Assembly: GCF_007858275.1 (NCBI RefSeq)
Contig: NZ_VFEV01000003.1
Location: 62,001-126,000 of the forward strand
Source of the DNA: Pseudomonas proteolytica
Lineage (GTDB): Bacteria > Pseudomonadota > Gammaproteobacteria > Pseudomonadales > Pseudomonadaceae
Length of the DNA: 64,000 bases
Direction: 5' to 3'
In this document: positions 16,919-26,079 of the stretch, piece after piece
How positions within the stretch are numbered: the stretch's first letter is position 1
Layout of the letters: each line of letters begins with the position of its first letter
Position numbers and translations under genes: made by a program
The notes under the pieces: generated by a model
What the model was told of the DNA's origin: nothing
Database searches by the model: none
What the model saw: only the letters and a program-made list of their open reading frames with translations

Positions 16919-17629
16919 ATGTGGCTATTTGACGTATTTGTCCGGTTGTACAACTCCAGCCCGTTTAATGGTGCCTTGCTGTTGTGGGTCGTGGTGTTGG
17001 CGCTCACTGCCAGCGTGACGATGAATTTCCCGACCCGGCGCGGCAAGCTCGCAGGCTTCGTGATCTCGTCGGTGGGCGCGGTGTTTATCTTGGGGTATCT
17101 GGAAACCCTCAGTGACGAATACAAAGAACCCAAGGTCGTTGTGACCAATCTGGTGGTCATGAGCCTGGGCGGCTTGGGCTCGGGCCTGCTGGCGGTGGCC
17201 ATCTCGCGAAGGCCGAGCAAGGCCGACATTCAACAGACCCGCCATTTCATCCATGGCTGGGGCCTGAGGATCTTTGAATACCTGTTGGTGTTTATCCTCA
17301 TGTGCTCACTCGCCTTGTCTGGGCTCTGCCTGCTCTTGTGGCTCTTCGGCTGGCCTGTGGTGACGGGGCATACGGTGTTGGGCTTGTTGGTTGTGTTCTC
17401 GGTCGCGGCGATGGGTTGCGTGTTCATTTCCTGCTTGCGTCGGTTAATGAAGTGGGAGCAGTGGGGTGTAGGCCTGTTGTGTGGGCTGTTGCTGTTTCTG
17501 CTGCCCGTGTACGTGCAGGCGATTGGGGGGCTGGTGAGCTGGAGCCTGGCGGCGGTGCTGGGGTTTCATACCGTGGCAGGCATCGCCATGGGCTGGACCG
17601 TATGGCGCCAGCGTATGGAATGGTTGTAG
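16919..17629 (+). CDS. Hypothetical multi-spanning membrane protein
   Basis: A 236-aa protein I do not recognise. It has about seven hydrophobic segments, among them GALLLWVVVLALTASVTM, FVISSVGAVFILGYL, VVMSLGGLGSGLLAVAI, YLLVFILMCSLALSGLCLLL and LLCGLLLFLLPVYVQAI. No catalytic or transport motif is evident. The start is uncertain: the frame is open back to 16823, inside the HEPN remnant, and no good Shine-Dalgarno lies close to the ATG at 16919 (GAGGAG is 23 bp away). The stop codon TAG is made by the first bases of the following REPIN. Confidence 0.6.
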   Translation: MWLFDVFVRLYNSSPFNGALLLWVVVLALTASVTMNFPTRRGKLAGFVISSVGAVFILGYLETLSDEYKEPKVVVTNLVVMSLGGLGSGLLAVAISRRPSKADIQQTRHFIHGWGLRIFEYLLVFILMCSLALSGLCLLLWLFGWPVVTGHTVLGLLVVFSVAAMGCVFISCLRRLMKWEQWGVGLLCGLLLFLLPVYVQAIGGLVSWSLAAVLGFHTVAGIAMGWTVWRQRMEWL

Positions 17630-17725
17630 GAGCGAGCTTGCTCGCGAAGGACGCATAGGCGCCGCGCGTTACCTAATAGCGCTGCATTATCGTTGACGTT
17701 TTTCGCGAGCAAGCTCGCTCCCACA
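17625..17725. repeat. REPIN overlapping the end of the membrane-protein gene
   Basis: The arms TGTAGGAGCGAGCTTGCTCG and reverse complement (CGAGCAAGCTCGCTCCCACA) flank a centre of about 55 bp. The TAG in TGTAGGAGC supplies the stop codon of the upstream gene (17627-17629), so the palindrome abuts the coding sequence. It separates that gene from the mdc operon. Confidence 0.92.
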
Positions 17726-17831
17726 GAACGGATCGTTACTCCAGCCGTAACGGTTCGCCGCCGAGCTTGATTGATACCCCCCCGATTCACTCCTATGGTG
17801 AGCCCCACGACAGCGAACCCGTGGAGCGATC

Positions 17832-19502
17832 ATGACAACAACAATAACCCCCGACTCGCGCTGGACGCGGCGACGCGATGAGAAACAGCGGCGCCTGGCG
17901 CGGGTGGCATCCCTGGCCGATGGTGTGGTGTTACCCACCGAACGCATTGTCGAGGCCCTGCAAGCCCTGATCCTGCCCGGCGACCGTGTGGTGCTGGAAG
18001 GCAATAACCAGAAGCAGGCAGACTTTCTCTCGCGCTCCCTGGCCAAGGCCGATCCGGCTGTGCTCCATGACTTGCACATGATCATGCCCAGCGTCGGGCG
18101 CTCCGAGCACCTGGACCTGTTTGAAAAGGGCATCGCGCGCAAGCTCGACTTTTCCTTCGCCGGCACCCAATCCCTGCGCATCAGCCAGTTGCTCGAAGAC
18201 GGCCTGCTGGAAGTCGGCGCGATCCACACCTACATCGAATTGTATGCACGGCTGGTCGTCGACCTGATCCCCAACGTGGTGCTGTCCGCCGGTTTTATGG
18301 CCGACCGCGCCGGCAATATCTACACCGGCCCCAGCACCGAAGACACCCCGGCGCTGATCGAACCGGCGGCCTTCAGCGATGGCATCGTCATCGTCCAGGT
18401 CAACCAGTTGGTGGACGACGTCAGCGACTTGCCCCGCGTAGACATCCCGGCCAGTTGGGTGGATTTTGTAGTGGTGGCCGACAAGCCCTTCTACATCGAA
18501 CCGCTGTTCACCCGCGACCCCCGGCATATCAAACCGGTGCATGTGTTGATGGCGATGATGGCGATCCGTGGCATCTACGAAAAACACAACGTGCAGTCGC
18601 TGAACCATGGCATTGGTTTCAACACCGCCGCCATCGAACTGATCCTGCCGACCTACGGCGAGTCCCTGGGCCTCAAAGGCAAGATCTGCCGCAACTGGAC
18701 CCTCAACCCGCACCCGACGCTGATTCCCGCCATCGAAAGCGGCTGGGTCGAGAGCGTGCATTGCTTCGGTACCGAGTTGGGCATGGAACACTACATCGCC
18801 GCCCGCCCGGATGTGTTCTTCACCGGCCGCGACGGCTCATTGCGCTCCAACCGGATGTTCTGCCAATTGGCTGGCCAATACGCGGTGGACCTGTTTATCG
18901 GCGCCACCTTGCAGGTCGATGGCGACGGTCATTCCTCCACCGTGACCCGCGGCCGGCTGGCCGGGTTCGGTGGCGCGCCGAACATGGGCCACGACCCGCG
19001 CGGGCGCCGTCACGGCACCCCGGCCTGGCTCGATATGCGCCACGACGATGCCCCCGAAGCCCTGCTGGAACGCGGCAAAAAACTCGTCGTGCAAATGGTC
19101 GAGACCTTCCAGGAGGGCGGCAAACCGACCTTCGTCGAAACCCTGGATGCGGTGGAAGTGGCGCGCAAAAGCGGCATGCCCCTGGCGCCGATCATGATCT
19201 ACGGCGACGACGTGACCCACCTGCTCACCGAAGAAGGCATCGCCTACCTGTACAAGGCGCGCTCCCTGGAAGAACGCCAGGCGATGATCGCGGCGGTGGC
19301 CGGGGTGACTGCCATCGGCCTGCGCCACAACCCCAAGGACACCGCGCGCATGCGCCGCGAAGGCCTGATCGCCTTGCCCGAAGACCTCGGCATCCGCCGC
19401 ACCGACGCCACCCGCGAACTGCTGGCGGCCAAAAGCGTGGCCGACCTGGTGGACTGGTCCGGTGGCCTGTACAACCCGCCCGCCAAGTTCAGGAGCTGGT
19501 AA
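17832..19502 (+). CDS. mdcA: Malonate decarboxylase alpha subunit (acetyl-ACP:malonate ACP transferase)
   Basis: A 556-aa subunit that exchanges acetyl for malonyl on the prosthetic-group thiol of MdcC, starting the decarboxylation cycle. The sequence (MTTTITPDSRWTRRRDEKQR, FVVVADKPFYIEPLFTRDPR, GGAPNMGHDPRGRRHG) matches MdcA and its CoA-transferase-like fold. Length is normal. It is the first gene of a tight operon; the stop is directly followed by the mdcB ATG. The promoter must lie in 17726-17831, where I could not pick a convincing sigma-70 or sigma-54 site. Confidence 0.97.
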   Translation: MTTTITPDSRWTRRRDEKQRRLARVASLADGVVLPTERIVEALQALILPGDRVVLEGNNQKQADFLSRSLAKADPAVLHDLHMIMPSVGRSEHLDLFEKGIARKLDFSFAGTQSLRISQLLEDGLLEVGAIHTYIELYARLVVDLIPNVVLSAGFMADRAGNIYTGPSTEDTPALIEPAAFSDGIVIVQVNQLVDDVSDLPRVDIPASWVDFVVVADKPFYIEPLFTRDPRHIKPVHVLMAMMAIRGIYEKHNVQSLNHGIGFNTAAIELILPTYGESLGLKGKICRNWTLNPHPTLIPAIESGWVESVHCFGTELGMEHYIAARPDVFFTGRDGSLRSNRMFCQLAGQYAVDLFIGATLQVDGDGHSSTVTRGRLAGFGGAPNMGHDPRGRRHGTPAWLDMRHDDAPEALLERGKKLVVQMVETFQEGGKPTFVETLDAVEVARKSGMPLAPIMIYGDDVTHLLTEEGIAYLYKARSLEERQAMIAAVAGVTAIGLRHNPKDTARMRREGLIALPEDLGIRRTDATRELLAAKSVADLVDWSGGLYNPPAKFRSW

Positions 19503-20360
19503 ATGCACGCACTCAAATTGCACACATTGACCCTGGCCGAGCAACTGGCGGACCTGGCGGTCGACGCGCTGATCGACGAAGCGGACCTGTCGCCCAAGCC
19601 GGCGTTGGTGGACCGGCGCGGCAACGGCGCCCACAACGATCTGCACCTGGGCCTGATGCATGCCTCGGCGCTGTCCCTGTGGCCGGCGTTCAAGGAAATG
19701 GCCGAGGCGGCGATCGAGTTAGGTGAAATCGGCCTGCCACTGCGCGAAGCCCTGGGCCGTATCGGGCGCGAGGGTGAGCAAGCGATGCTGATCACCACCC
19801 AAGGCGTGAACACCCATCGCGGCGCGATCTGGGCCCTCGGCCTGCTGGTGGCTGCCACCGCGCTGGATCCCACCTCCCGCAACGCCAGTGCCGTGAGCCT
19901 GCGCGCCGCGCGCCTGGCCTTGCTCAACGACCGCTATGCGCCGCAACCGTTGAGCCATGGCGTACAAGTCGCCCAACGCTACGGCGCACGCGGCGCCCGC
20001 GAAGAAGCGCAACTGGGCTTCCCCGCGGTGCTGCAACGGGGCCTGCCGCAACTGCACGCAAGCCGTGCGCAACAACACGGCGAGCAGAACGCACGCCTCG
20101 ATGCGCTGCTGGCGATCATGACCCAGTTGGCCGATACCTGCGTGCTGTACCGCGCCGGCACCGATGGCCTGCAGGCCATGCAACTGGGGGCCCAGGCCGT
20201 ACTGGACGCAGGCGGCAGCGCGAGCCTGGCCGGGCGCCGTCGTCTGAATGAATTGGACCAACAACTGCTGGCACTCAATGCCTCCCCCGGTGGCGCCGCC
20301 GACCTGTTGGCCGCCTGCTTGTTTATCGACCGCATCGAGTCTTGCGACGGAGCGTTTTGA
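19503..20360 (+). CDS. mdcB: Triphosphoribosyl-dephospho-CoA synthase MdcB
   Basis: A 285-aa enzyme of the CitG/MdcB family that makes 2'-(5''-triphosphoribosyl)-3'-dephospho-CoA from ATP and dephospho-CoA, the precursor of the malonate decarboxylase prosthetic group. Signatures are [22 protein letters not shown] and [18 protein letters not shown]. It starts immediately after mdcA and its TGA shares a base with the mdcC ATG (TGATG). Confidence 0.96.
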   Translation: MHALKLHTLTLAEQLADLAVDALIDEADLSPKPALVDRRGNGAHNDLHLGLMHASALSLWPAFKEMAEAAIELGEIGLPLREALGRIGREGEQAMLITTQGVNTHRGAIWALGLLVAATALDPTSRNASAVSLRAARLALLNDRYAPQPLSHGVQVAQRYGARGAREEAQLGFPAVLQRGLPQLHASRAQQHGEQNARLDALLAIMTQLADTCVLYRAGTDGLQAMQLGAQAVLDAGGSASLAGRRRLNELDQQLLALNASPGGAADLLAACLFIDRIESCDGAF

Positions 20361-20659
20361 TGGAAACCCTATCCTTTGAATTCCCTGCCGGGCAGCCGCC
20401 CAAAGGCCGTGCGCTGGTGGGTTGCGTCGGTTCCGGCGACCTTGAAGTGCTGCTGGAACCGGGCACGGCGGGCACCTTGAGCATCCAGGTGCAAACCTCG
20501 GTCAACGGCGCCGAGCAACGTTGGCAGCATCTGTTCCAGCGGCTTTTCCAGGAACAGACACCGCCAGCCTTGAACATTCAGATCCACGATTTTGGCGCCA
20601 CCCCCGGCGTGGTGCGCTTGCGCCTGGAGCAAGGTTTCGAGGAGCTTGGCCATGACTGA
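20360..20659 (+). CDS. mdcC: Malonate decarboxylase acyl-carrier protein (delta subunit)
   Basis: A 99-aa carrier protein. The start [20 protein letters not shown] leads to GCVGSGDLEVLLE, where Ser25 is the expected attachment site of the dephospho-CoA-derived group (Ser25 also in the Klebsiella protein, from memory). The thiol carries acetyl or malonyl during the cycle. The ATG at 20360 overlaps the mdcB stop by one base. Confidence 0.96.
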   Translation: METLSFEFPAGQPPKGRALVGCVGSGDLEVLLEPGTAGTLSIQVQTSVNGAEQRWQHLFQRLFQEQTPPALNIQIHDFGATPGVVRLRLEQGFEELGHD

Positions 20660-21494
20660 CTTACTCAACCGACACAGCTTCGTCGAGCTCGGCGCCCGTC
20701 AGCGGGCCAAGGCGTTGCTGGATACCGGCAGCTACCGGGAACTGATCGACCCGTTCCAACGCGTAATGTCGCCGTGGCTGAGCCGCCAGGGTGTGGTCCC
20801 GCAGGCCGACGATGGCGTGGTGATCGCCAAGGGCACCCTCGACGGCCTGCCGCTGGTGATCGCCGCCATCGAAGGCAACTTCCAGGGCGGTAGCCTCGGT
20901 GAAGTCGGCGGGGCAAAAATCGCCGGGGCCCTGGAACTGGCCGCCGAGGACAACCGCAACGGCGTCCCCACCCGCGCTGTGCTGCTATTGGAAACCGGCG
21001 GTGTGCGCTTGCAGGAGGCCAACCTCGGGCTGGCGGCGATTGCCGATATCCACGCCGCAATTGTCGACCTGCGCCAGTACCAGCCAGTGATCGGCGTGGT
21101 GGCCGGCAGTGTTGGCTGCTTTGGCGGCATGTCGATTGCCGCTGGCCTGTGCAGTTACCTGCTGGTAACCCGCGAAGCCCGCCTGGGCTTGAACGGTCCG
21201 CAAGTGATCGAACAGGAAGCCGGCCTTGAAGAATACGACTCCCGTGACCGGCCCTTCATCTGGAGCCTGACCGGCGGCGAGCAGCGCTTCAACAGCGGCC
21301 TGGCCGACCGCTATGTGGCGGACGACGTGGCGCAGATCCGCCAACAGATCAGTCAACTGTTGCAGCAAGGTTTGCCGGCCGCGCAACGCAGCCGCCAGGC
21401 CGACTATTACCTGGCGCGTCTGGCTGCGCTGGACGCCGCACCGCAGATCGAGCCGGCCACGGTTCGTGACCTGTATCAGGGAGAACGCCCATGA
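20652..21494 (+). CDS. mdcD: Malonate decarboxylase beta subunit
   Basis: A 280-aa carboxyltransferase-type subunit that with MdcE decarboxylates malonyl-S-MdcC to acetyl-S-MdcC. The N-terminus MTDLLNRHSFVELGARQRAK and the crotonase-like oxyanion region (VVAGSVGCFGGMSIAAGLCS) are typical. The start overlaps mdcC by 8 bp; an earlier in-frame ATG lies inside mdcC. No biotin-carrier gene is nearby, consistent with the biotin-independent enzyme. Confidence 0.96.
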   Translation: MTDLLNRHSFVELGARQRAKALLDTGSYRELIDPFQRVMSPWLSRQGVVPQADDGVVIAKGTLDGLPLVIAAIEGNFQGGSLGEVGGAKIAGALELAAEDNRNGVPTRAVLLLETGGVRLQEANLGLAAIADIHAAIVDLRQYQPVIGVVAGSVGCFGGMSIAAGLCSYLLVTREARLGLNGPQVIEQEAGLEEYDSRDRPFIWSLTGGEQRFNSGLADRYVADDVAQIRQQISQLLQQGLPAAQRSRQADYYLARLAALDAAPQIEPATVRDLYQGERP

Positions 21495-22270
21495 GAGGCT
21501 TGCAGTGGTTCAACGCATTGAGCGCCGGTGCGGCGCCGGTGGCAGGTCTGCCGGCTTCATTGAAAGTGGCGGATGGCGTGCTTGGCGAGCAAGCCGTACG
21601 GTTTATCGCGGTGGTGCCGGATGCCGCCAACCGCTTCCCAAGGGCGCGCCAGGGTGAGGTGGGTTTGCTGGAAGGCTGGGGTTTGGCCAAGGCGGTGGAT
21701 GAAGCCATCGCCAGCGGCGATCAACGCCCGATCATTGCCATCGTCGACGTACCGAGCCAGGCCTACGGCCGCCGCGAAGAAGCGTTGGGGATTCATCAAG
21801 CCCTGGCGGCAGCGGCGGACAGTTATGCCCGTGCGCGCCTGGCCGGGCACCCGGTGATCGGGTTGCTGGTGGGCAAGGCCATGTCCGGGGCGTTTCTTGC
21901 CCATGGCTACCAAGCCAATCGCCTGATTGCCCTGCGCGACCCTGGGGTGATGGTGCACGCCATGGGCAAGGCGTCGGCGGCGCGGGTCACCTTGCGCAGT
22001 GTCGAAGAACTGGAAGCCCTGGCCGCCAGCGTGCCGCCCATGGCCTATGACATCGACAGCTATGCCAGCCTCGGTCTGCTCTGGGAAACCCTCACGGTCA
22101 ACCAGATCGAACACCCCACGGCCGATGACCTGGCGCGGGTCAGCGATTGCCTGCAGCAGGCGATCAAGGACGTACAGAACAGCGGCGTGCGGGATTTGCG
22201 GGGGCGCCTGGGCGCCGTCAACCGTGCGGCGTCCAGCCGTGTACGCGAGCTGCTGCGGGAGCAATGGTGA
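21491..22270 (+). CDS. mdcE: Malonate decarboxylase gamma subunit
   Basis: A 259-aa partner of MdcD in the decarboxylase heterodimer. Motifs include IAIVDVPSQAYGRREEALG, LVGKAMSGAFLAHGYQA and the AMGKASAARVTLRS stretch. It overlaps mdcD by 4 bp (ATGA) and its stop overlaps the start of mdcG, as expected for a stoichiometric complex. Confidence 0.96.
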   Translation: MRGLQWFNALSAGAAPVAGLPASLKVADGVLGEQAVRFIAVVPDAANRFPRARQGEVGLLEGWGLAKAVDEAIASGDQRPIIAIVDVPSQAYGRREEALGIHQALAAAADSYARARLAGHPVIGLLVGKAMSGAFLAHGYQANRLIALRDPGVMVHAMGKASAARVTLRSVEELEALAASVPPMAYDIDSYASLGLLWETLTVNQIEHPTADDLARVSDCLQQAIKDVQNSGVRDLRGRLGAVNRAASSRVRELLREQW

Positions 22271-22860
22271 ACGCTCACGACTTGCTCTGGGGCATGACCC
22301 CGGCGCATCTGCCGGCTGAGGCACCGGCCTGGGCACTGGCGGTGATCGGTGCCGGGCAGCCGGTGGTGGTGCGCCGGGCGCTGGCCGAACCGGGCTATGT
22401 GGCGGTGGGTGTGCGCGGGCGTTTGCGTGAGCAGCGCTTTGGCGCCGTGATGCCGCTTGCAGCCGTGCAGCGGCGGGTGGTGCCCGAGGCGCTGTGCGAA
22501 GTGATTTCGCCCCGCGATCTGCCGGCGCTGCGGGCACTCGCGCAACTGCGGCCAGTGCTGGCGAAGGCGGTCTGGGGCATTACGGGCAGCGCGGGTTTCG
22601 AGTTGGCCACCGGCATTGAAGCGCTGCATGCCCAGAGCGATCTGGATTTGTTGCTGCGCACGCCCGAGCGTCTTGATCGCGGCGATGCCAAGGATCTGCT
22701 GGCGCTGCTGGACACCGCGCCGTGTGCCGTGGATCTGCAACTGCAAACCCCGTATGGCGCGGTGGCCTTGCGCGAATGGGCCGGCCCTTCACAGCGGGTG
22801 CTACTGAAAAGCGCCAGCGGCGCGCACCTGGTCAGTGACCCTTGGCAGGCGGTGGTATGA
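22264..22860 (+). CDS. mdcG: Holo-ACP synthase MdcG (phosphoribosyl-dephospho-CoA transferase)
   Basis: A 198-aa nucleotidyltransferase-like enzyme that moves the prosthetic group made by MdcB onto apo-MdcC. The C-terminal half has a nucleotidyltransferase signature (WGITGSAGFELATGI, then SDLDLLLRTPERLD). The start is ATG at 22264 or GTG at 22267; both overlap the mdcE stop (ATGGTGA), and the choice cannot be settled by reading. Confidence 0.94.
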   Translation: MVNAHDLLWGMTPAHLPAEAPAWALAVIGAGQPVVVRRALAEPGYVAVGVRGRLREQRFGAVMPLAAVQRRVVPEALCEVISPRDLPALRALAQLRPVLAKAVWGITGSAGFELATGIEALHAQSDLDLLLRTPERLDRGDAKDLLALLDTAPCAVDLQLQTPYGAVALREWAGPSQRVLLKSASGAHLVSDPWQAVV

Positions 22861-23762
22861 GCAGCCTTTTGGTGTTCCCAGGGCAAGGCGCCCAGCGCCC
22901 GGGCATGCTCCAGCAGTTGCCCGCCAGCGTCCTCGACGAAGCCAGCGAGGCCTTGGCGCAAGACGTGCGCCAGCTCGATTCGGCGCAGGCCCTGGCCAGT
23001 ACCCGCGCCGTGCAACTGTGCTTGCTGATTGCAGGCGTGGCCCACGCTCGTCAGTTGCAGCACACGCCGGACTACGTGGCGGGCCTGTCCATTGGCGCTT
23101 ACCCGGCGGCGGTGATCGCCGGCGCCCTGGGGTTTGCCGATGCGCTGCGCCTGGTCAGCCTGCGCGGTGAGCTGATGCAGCGCGCTTATCCACAGGGCTA
23201 CGGCATGACCGCGCTGATCGGCCTGGAGTTATCCACCGTCGAAAATGTGCTGGCCGAAGTCCAGGGCCCCGATTCACCGGTGTACCTGGCCAATATCAAT
23301 GCCGACAACCAGTGCGTGATTGCCGGCAGCGATGCAGCCATGCAACGGGTCGCGGATCGCGTCAAAGGCCAGGGCGTGGCCAAGCGCCTGGCCGTCAGCG
23401 TGCCGTCCCATTGCACGCTGTTGGACACGCCTGCGCAAACACTGGCCGAGGCGTTCGCCAAGGTCACGCTCAAGGCGCCGGCCATCAGCTACCTGAGCAG
23501 CACGCGGGCGCGGCCGATTCGTGATCCCGCGCAACTGCGCGACGACCTGGCCTTCAACATGTGCCGCGTCGTCGATTGGCGCGGCACCGTGCAAAGCGCC
23601 TATGAGCGTGGTGTGCGTCTGCAGATCGAGCTGCCCCCCGGCGCGGTGCTTACCGGCCTGGCGCGGCGGGTGTTTGAACAGGGCACCGTGATCGCCTTCG
23701 AAGGTGCCCGCCTGGACACCTTGCAGGCCCTGTTGGAGCAGGAGGGCCGCCATCACCGATAA
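22857..23762 (+). CDS. mdcH: Malonyl-CoA:ACP transacylase MdcH
   Basis: A 301-aa FabD-type acyltransferase (LVFPGQGAQRPGML; active-site serine in VAGLSIGAYPAAV; catalytic His in VSVPSHCTLLDTPA). It charges the newly made carrier protein with malonyl from malonyl-CoA so the cycle can begin. The start overlaps mdcG by 4 bp. The GLSIGA serine motif differs from the GHSLGE of FabD, as usual for MdcH. Confidence 0.95.
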   Translation: MSSLLVFPGQGAQRPGMLQQLPASVLDEASEALAQDVRQLDSAQALASTRAVQLCLLIAGVAHARQLQHTPDYVAGLSIGAYPAAVIAGALGFADALRLVSLRGELMQRAYPQGYGMTALIGLELSTVENVLAEVQGPDSPVYLANINADNQCVIAGSDAAMQRVADRVKGQGVAKRLAVSVPSHCTLLDTPAQTLAEAFAKVTLKAPAISYLSSTRARPIRDPAQLRDDLAFNMCRVVDWRGTVQSAYERGVRLQIELPPGAVLTGLARRVFEQGTVIAFEGARLDTLQALLEQEGRHHR

Positions 23763-23828
23763 AGCATGACCTTGGCTTTCGAAGCACAAAAACAACAATT
23801 TCGATCAAGCATCAAGAGGACTACCAGC

Positions 23829-24221
23829 ATGATTATTTACGGTGTGGCGTTTCTGGCCTTGTGTACCCTGGCGGGCCTGTTTGTCGGCGAGCTGCTGGGC
23901 CAATGGATGGGCATCCCGGCCAACGTCGGCGGGGTAGGCATCGCGATGTTGCTGCTGATCGGCCTGGGCAGTTACCTGGGCAAGCGTGGCCTGTTTACCG
24001 GCAAGTCGGAGCAGGGTGTGAGCTTCTGGGCGGCGGTGTACATCCCGATTGTGGTGGCCATGGCGGCCCAGCAAAACGTCTATGGCGCTATCAGTGGCGG
24101 GCCCATGGCGATTCTCGCCGGCACCTGCGCGGTAGTGGTGGCATTTGCCCTGGTGCCGGTGCTGGTACGCCTCGGCAACCGTGAGCCGGATGCCGTCATC
24201 CCTACCAAGACGGCAGGGTGA
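23829..24221 (+). CDS. madL: Malonate transporter subunit MadL
   Basis: A 130-aa membrane protein (IIYGVAFLALCTLAGLFVGE, GIAMLLLIGLGSYLGKRG, AILAGTCAVVVAFALVPVLV), the small subunit of the MadLM malonate:sodium or proton symporter. The start MIIYGVAF follows AGAGGACTACCAGC; the frame is open 21 codons upstream without a good start. It lies 66 bp after mdcH, the widest gap in the operon. Confidence 0.94.
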   Translation: MIIYGVAFLALCTLAGLFVGELLGQWMGIPANVGGVGIAMLLLIGLGSYLGKRGLFTGKSEQGVSFWAAVYIPIVVAMAAQQNVYGAISGGPMAILAGTCAVVVAFALVPVLVRLGNREPDAVIPTKTAG

Positions 24222-24226
24222 GCGCC

Positions 24227-24991
24227 ATGTACGAATCCTTGATGAAAGTCATCACCGGCTACGGCCTGATCAGTGGTTTTGCGGTGATCGGCCTGACCAT
24301 GTGGGTGTCCTACTGGATCAGCGACACCTTCACCAAAGGCCGCTTGCATGGGTCGGCCATCGCGATCCTGCTGGGGCTGGTGCTGTCCTATGTGGGCGGT
24401 GCGTTTACCGGCGGGGCCAAGGGCGTGGTGGATATCCCGCTGCTGTCGGGCATCGGCCTGCTGGGCGGGGCGATGCTGCGCGACTTTGCCATTGTGGCGA
24501 CCGCGTTTGGGGTGAGCGTCGATGAGCTCAAGCGTGCCGGATACGTGGGGGTGCTTGCACTGTTTGTGGGCGTCGGCTCGTCATTTGTCGCAGGCGTTGG
24601 GGTGGCCATGGCGTTTGGCTACACCGATGCGGTGAGCCTGACCACCATCGGTGCCGGGGCGGTGACCTATATCGTCGGGCCCGTGACCGGGGCGGCGATT
24701 GGCGCCAGTTCCGAGGTGATGGCGTTGTCCATTGCTGCGGGGTTGATCAAGGCCATTTTGGTGATGGTGATGACCCCGTTCGTGGCGCCGTTGATTGGCC
24801 TGAACAGCCCGCGCAGTGCGGTGATCTTCGGCGGCCTGATGGGCACCTCCAGCGGCGTGGCCGGCGGGTTGGCGGCGACCGATCCGAAGCTGGTGCCCTA
24901 TGGTTGCCTGACGGCGGCGTTTTATACGGCGCTGGGGTGTCTGTTGGGGCCTTCGTTGTTGTTTTTGCTGATGCGGGGGTTGGTGGGCTGA
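24227..24991 (+). CDS. madM: Malonate transporter subunit MadM
   Basis: A 254-aa protein with many membrane segments (GYGLISGFAVIGLTMWVSYW, ISGFAV and IGAGAVTYIVGPVTGAAIG regions), the large subunit of the malonate importer. A GTG at 24218 overlaps the madL stop and is in frame, but the ATG at 24227 after AGGGTGA looks better. It ends the mdc transcript and converges on mdcR. Confidence 0.94.
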   Translation: MYESLMKVITGYGLISGFAVIGLTMWVSYWISDTFTKGRLHGSAIAILLGLVLSYVGGAFTGGAKGVVDIPLLSGIGLLGGAMLRDFAIVATAFGVSVDELKRAGYVGVLALFVGVGSSFVAGVGVAMAFGYTDAVSLTTIGAGAVTYIVGPVTGAAIGASSEVMALSIAAGLIKAILVMVMTPFVAPLIGLNSPRSAVIFGGLMGTSSGVAGGLAATDPKLVPYGCLTAAFYTALGCLLGPSLLFLLMRGLVG

Positions 24992-25032
24992 TTCGCTAAT
25001 CTCGATTGAATGTTCGGGCCTCATCGGCGGTT

Positions 25033-25947
25033 TCAATCCTGCCGATTGGCATACATCCGACACTCTGCCAACAACGCCAGCAAATTCGGATCGCGCTCCT
25101 TGGCCTTCAAGAACACCACGCCAATGTGCTGCTGCAGCCGGTAGCGCGCCTGCAATGGAATCAGCTTGACGCGGTTCTCATACACCGCCGCAATCCTTCC
25201 TGGCAGCAATGCATATCCCACCCCCGAGCTGACCATGCTCAGCAGGGTGAAGATGTCGTTGACCTGCATCGCCACCTTCGGCTCGAACCCCGCCTGCTTG
25301 AATACCCGTGCGCCGTCCTGGTGGGTGGCGAAGCCCTGGGTCAGGGTGATGAAGGTGGCGTCGCGCACCTGGGCCAGGTCGATTTCCTGTTCGCGGTCCA
25401 GGGGCGAGTCGGCGGGGGTGGCGAGGAAGATGTCATCGGAAAACAGCTGGATCTGCGCGCAGTCCGGCTCCATCACCTGGTCGTCGAGGGAGATCAGGAT
25501 CGCGTCGACTTCCATGTTCTTGAGCTTGTACATCAGGTCGACGTTGGAGCCCAGGATCAGGTCGATATTGAGCTCGCTGCGGCGGATTTTCAGGCCCATG
25601 ATCAGTTGCGGCACGGTCTTAACCGTCAGCGAATACAGGGCGCCAAGCTTGAAACGTTCGGCGGAGAAGCCAGCGGCTTCGCGGGTCAGGCGCACGCTGT
25701 CGACCACGTCCTGCACCAGCTTTTGCGCCCGCTCTTCGAGCACGTAGGCGCTTTCCAGCGGGGTGAGGTTGCGCCCTTCGTGCTTGAACAGCGGGCAGCG
25801 CAGGGCATTCTCCAGAGAGTGGATGGCCCGGTGCACGCTGACATTGCTGGTCTGCAACTCGGCGGCGGCGCGGGCCAGGTTGCCGGTGCGCATGAAGGCC
25901 AGGAAGATTTCCAGCTTCTTGAGGGTGAACTCTTCGTCGATCAGCAT
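25033..25947 (-). CDS. mdcR: LysR-type regulator of the malonate operon
   Basis: A 304-aa LysR-family protein. The winged helix is LKKLEIFLAFMRTGNLARAA and VSVHRAIHSLENAL near residues 9-55; an effector domain follows. The start MLIDEEFTLKKLEIF is chosen over 17 upstream in-frame codons. A LysR gene next to mdc/mad genes is MdcR, an activator responding to malonate. It is convergent with madM, with 41 bp between the stops. Confidence 0.9.
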   Translation of the reverse strand: MLIDEEFTLKKLEIFLAFMRTGNLARAAAELQTSNVSVHRAIHSLENALRCPLFKHEGRNLTPLESAYVLEERAQKLVQDVVDSVRLTREAAGFSAERFKLGALYSLTVKTVPQLIMGLKIRRSELNIDLILGSNVDLMYKLKNMEVDAILISLDDQVMEPDCAQIQLFSDDIFLATPADSPLDREQEIDLAQVRDATFITLTQGFATHQDGARVFKQAGFEPKVAMQVNDIFTLLSMVSSGVGYALLPGRIAAVYENRVKLIPLQARYRLQQHIGVVFLKAKERDPNLLALLAECRMYANRQD

Positions 25948-26079
25948 GGCGATGGCTCTTATTCGAATGCGCTCGATTGTGCCCTTAAAGCGCCGCAACC
26001 GTCATAACGGTCTTGCACTCTGGCCTGTCAGGCCTGAGCCTTACGGGGTCGATGCAGCAGTTTTGGAGGTTGGCGACAC

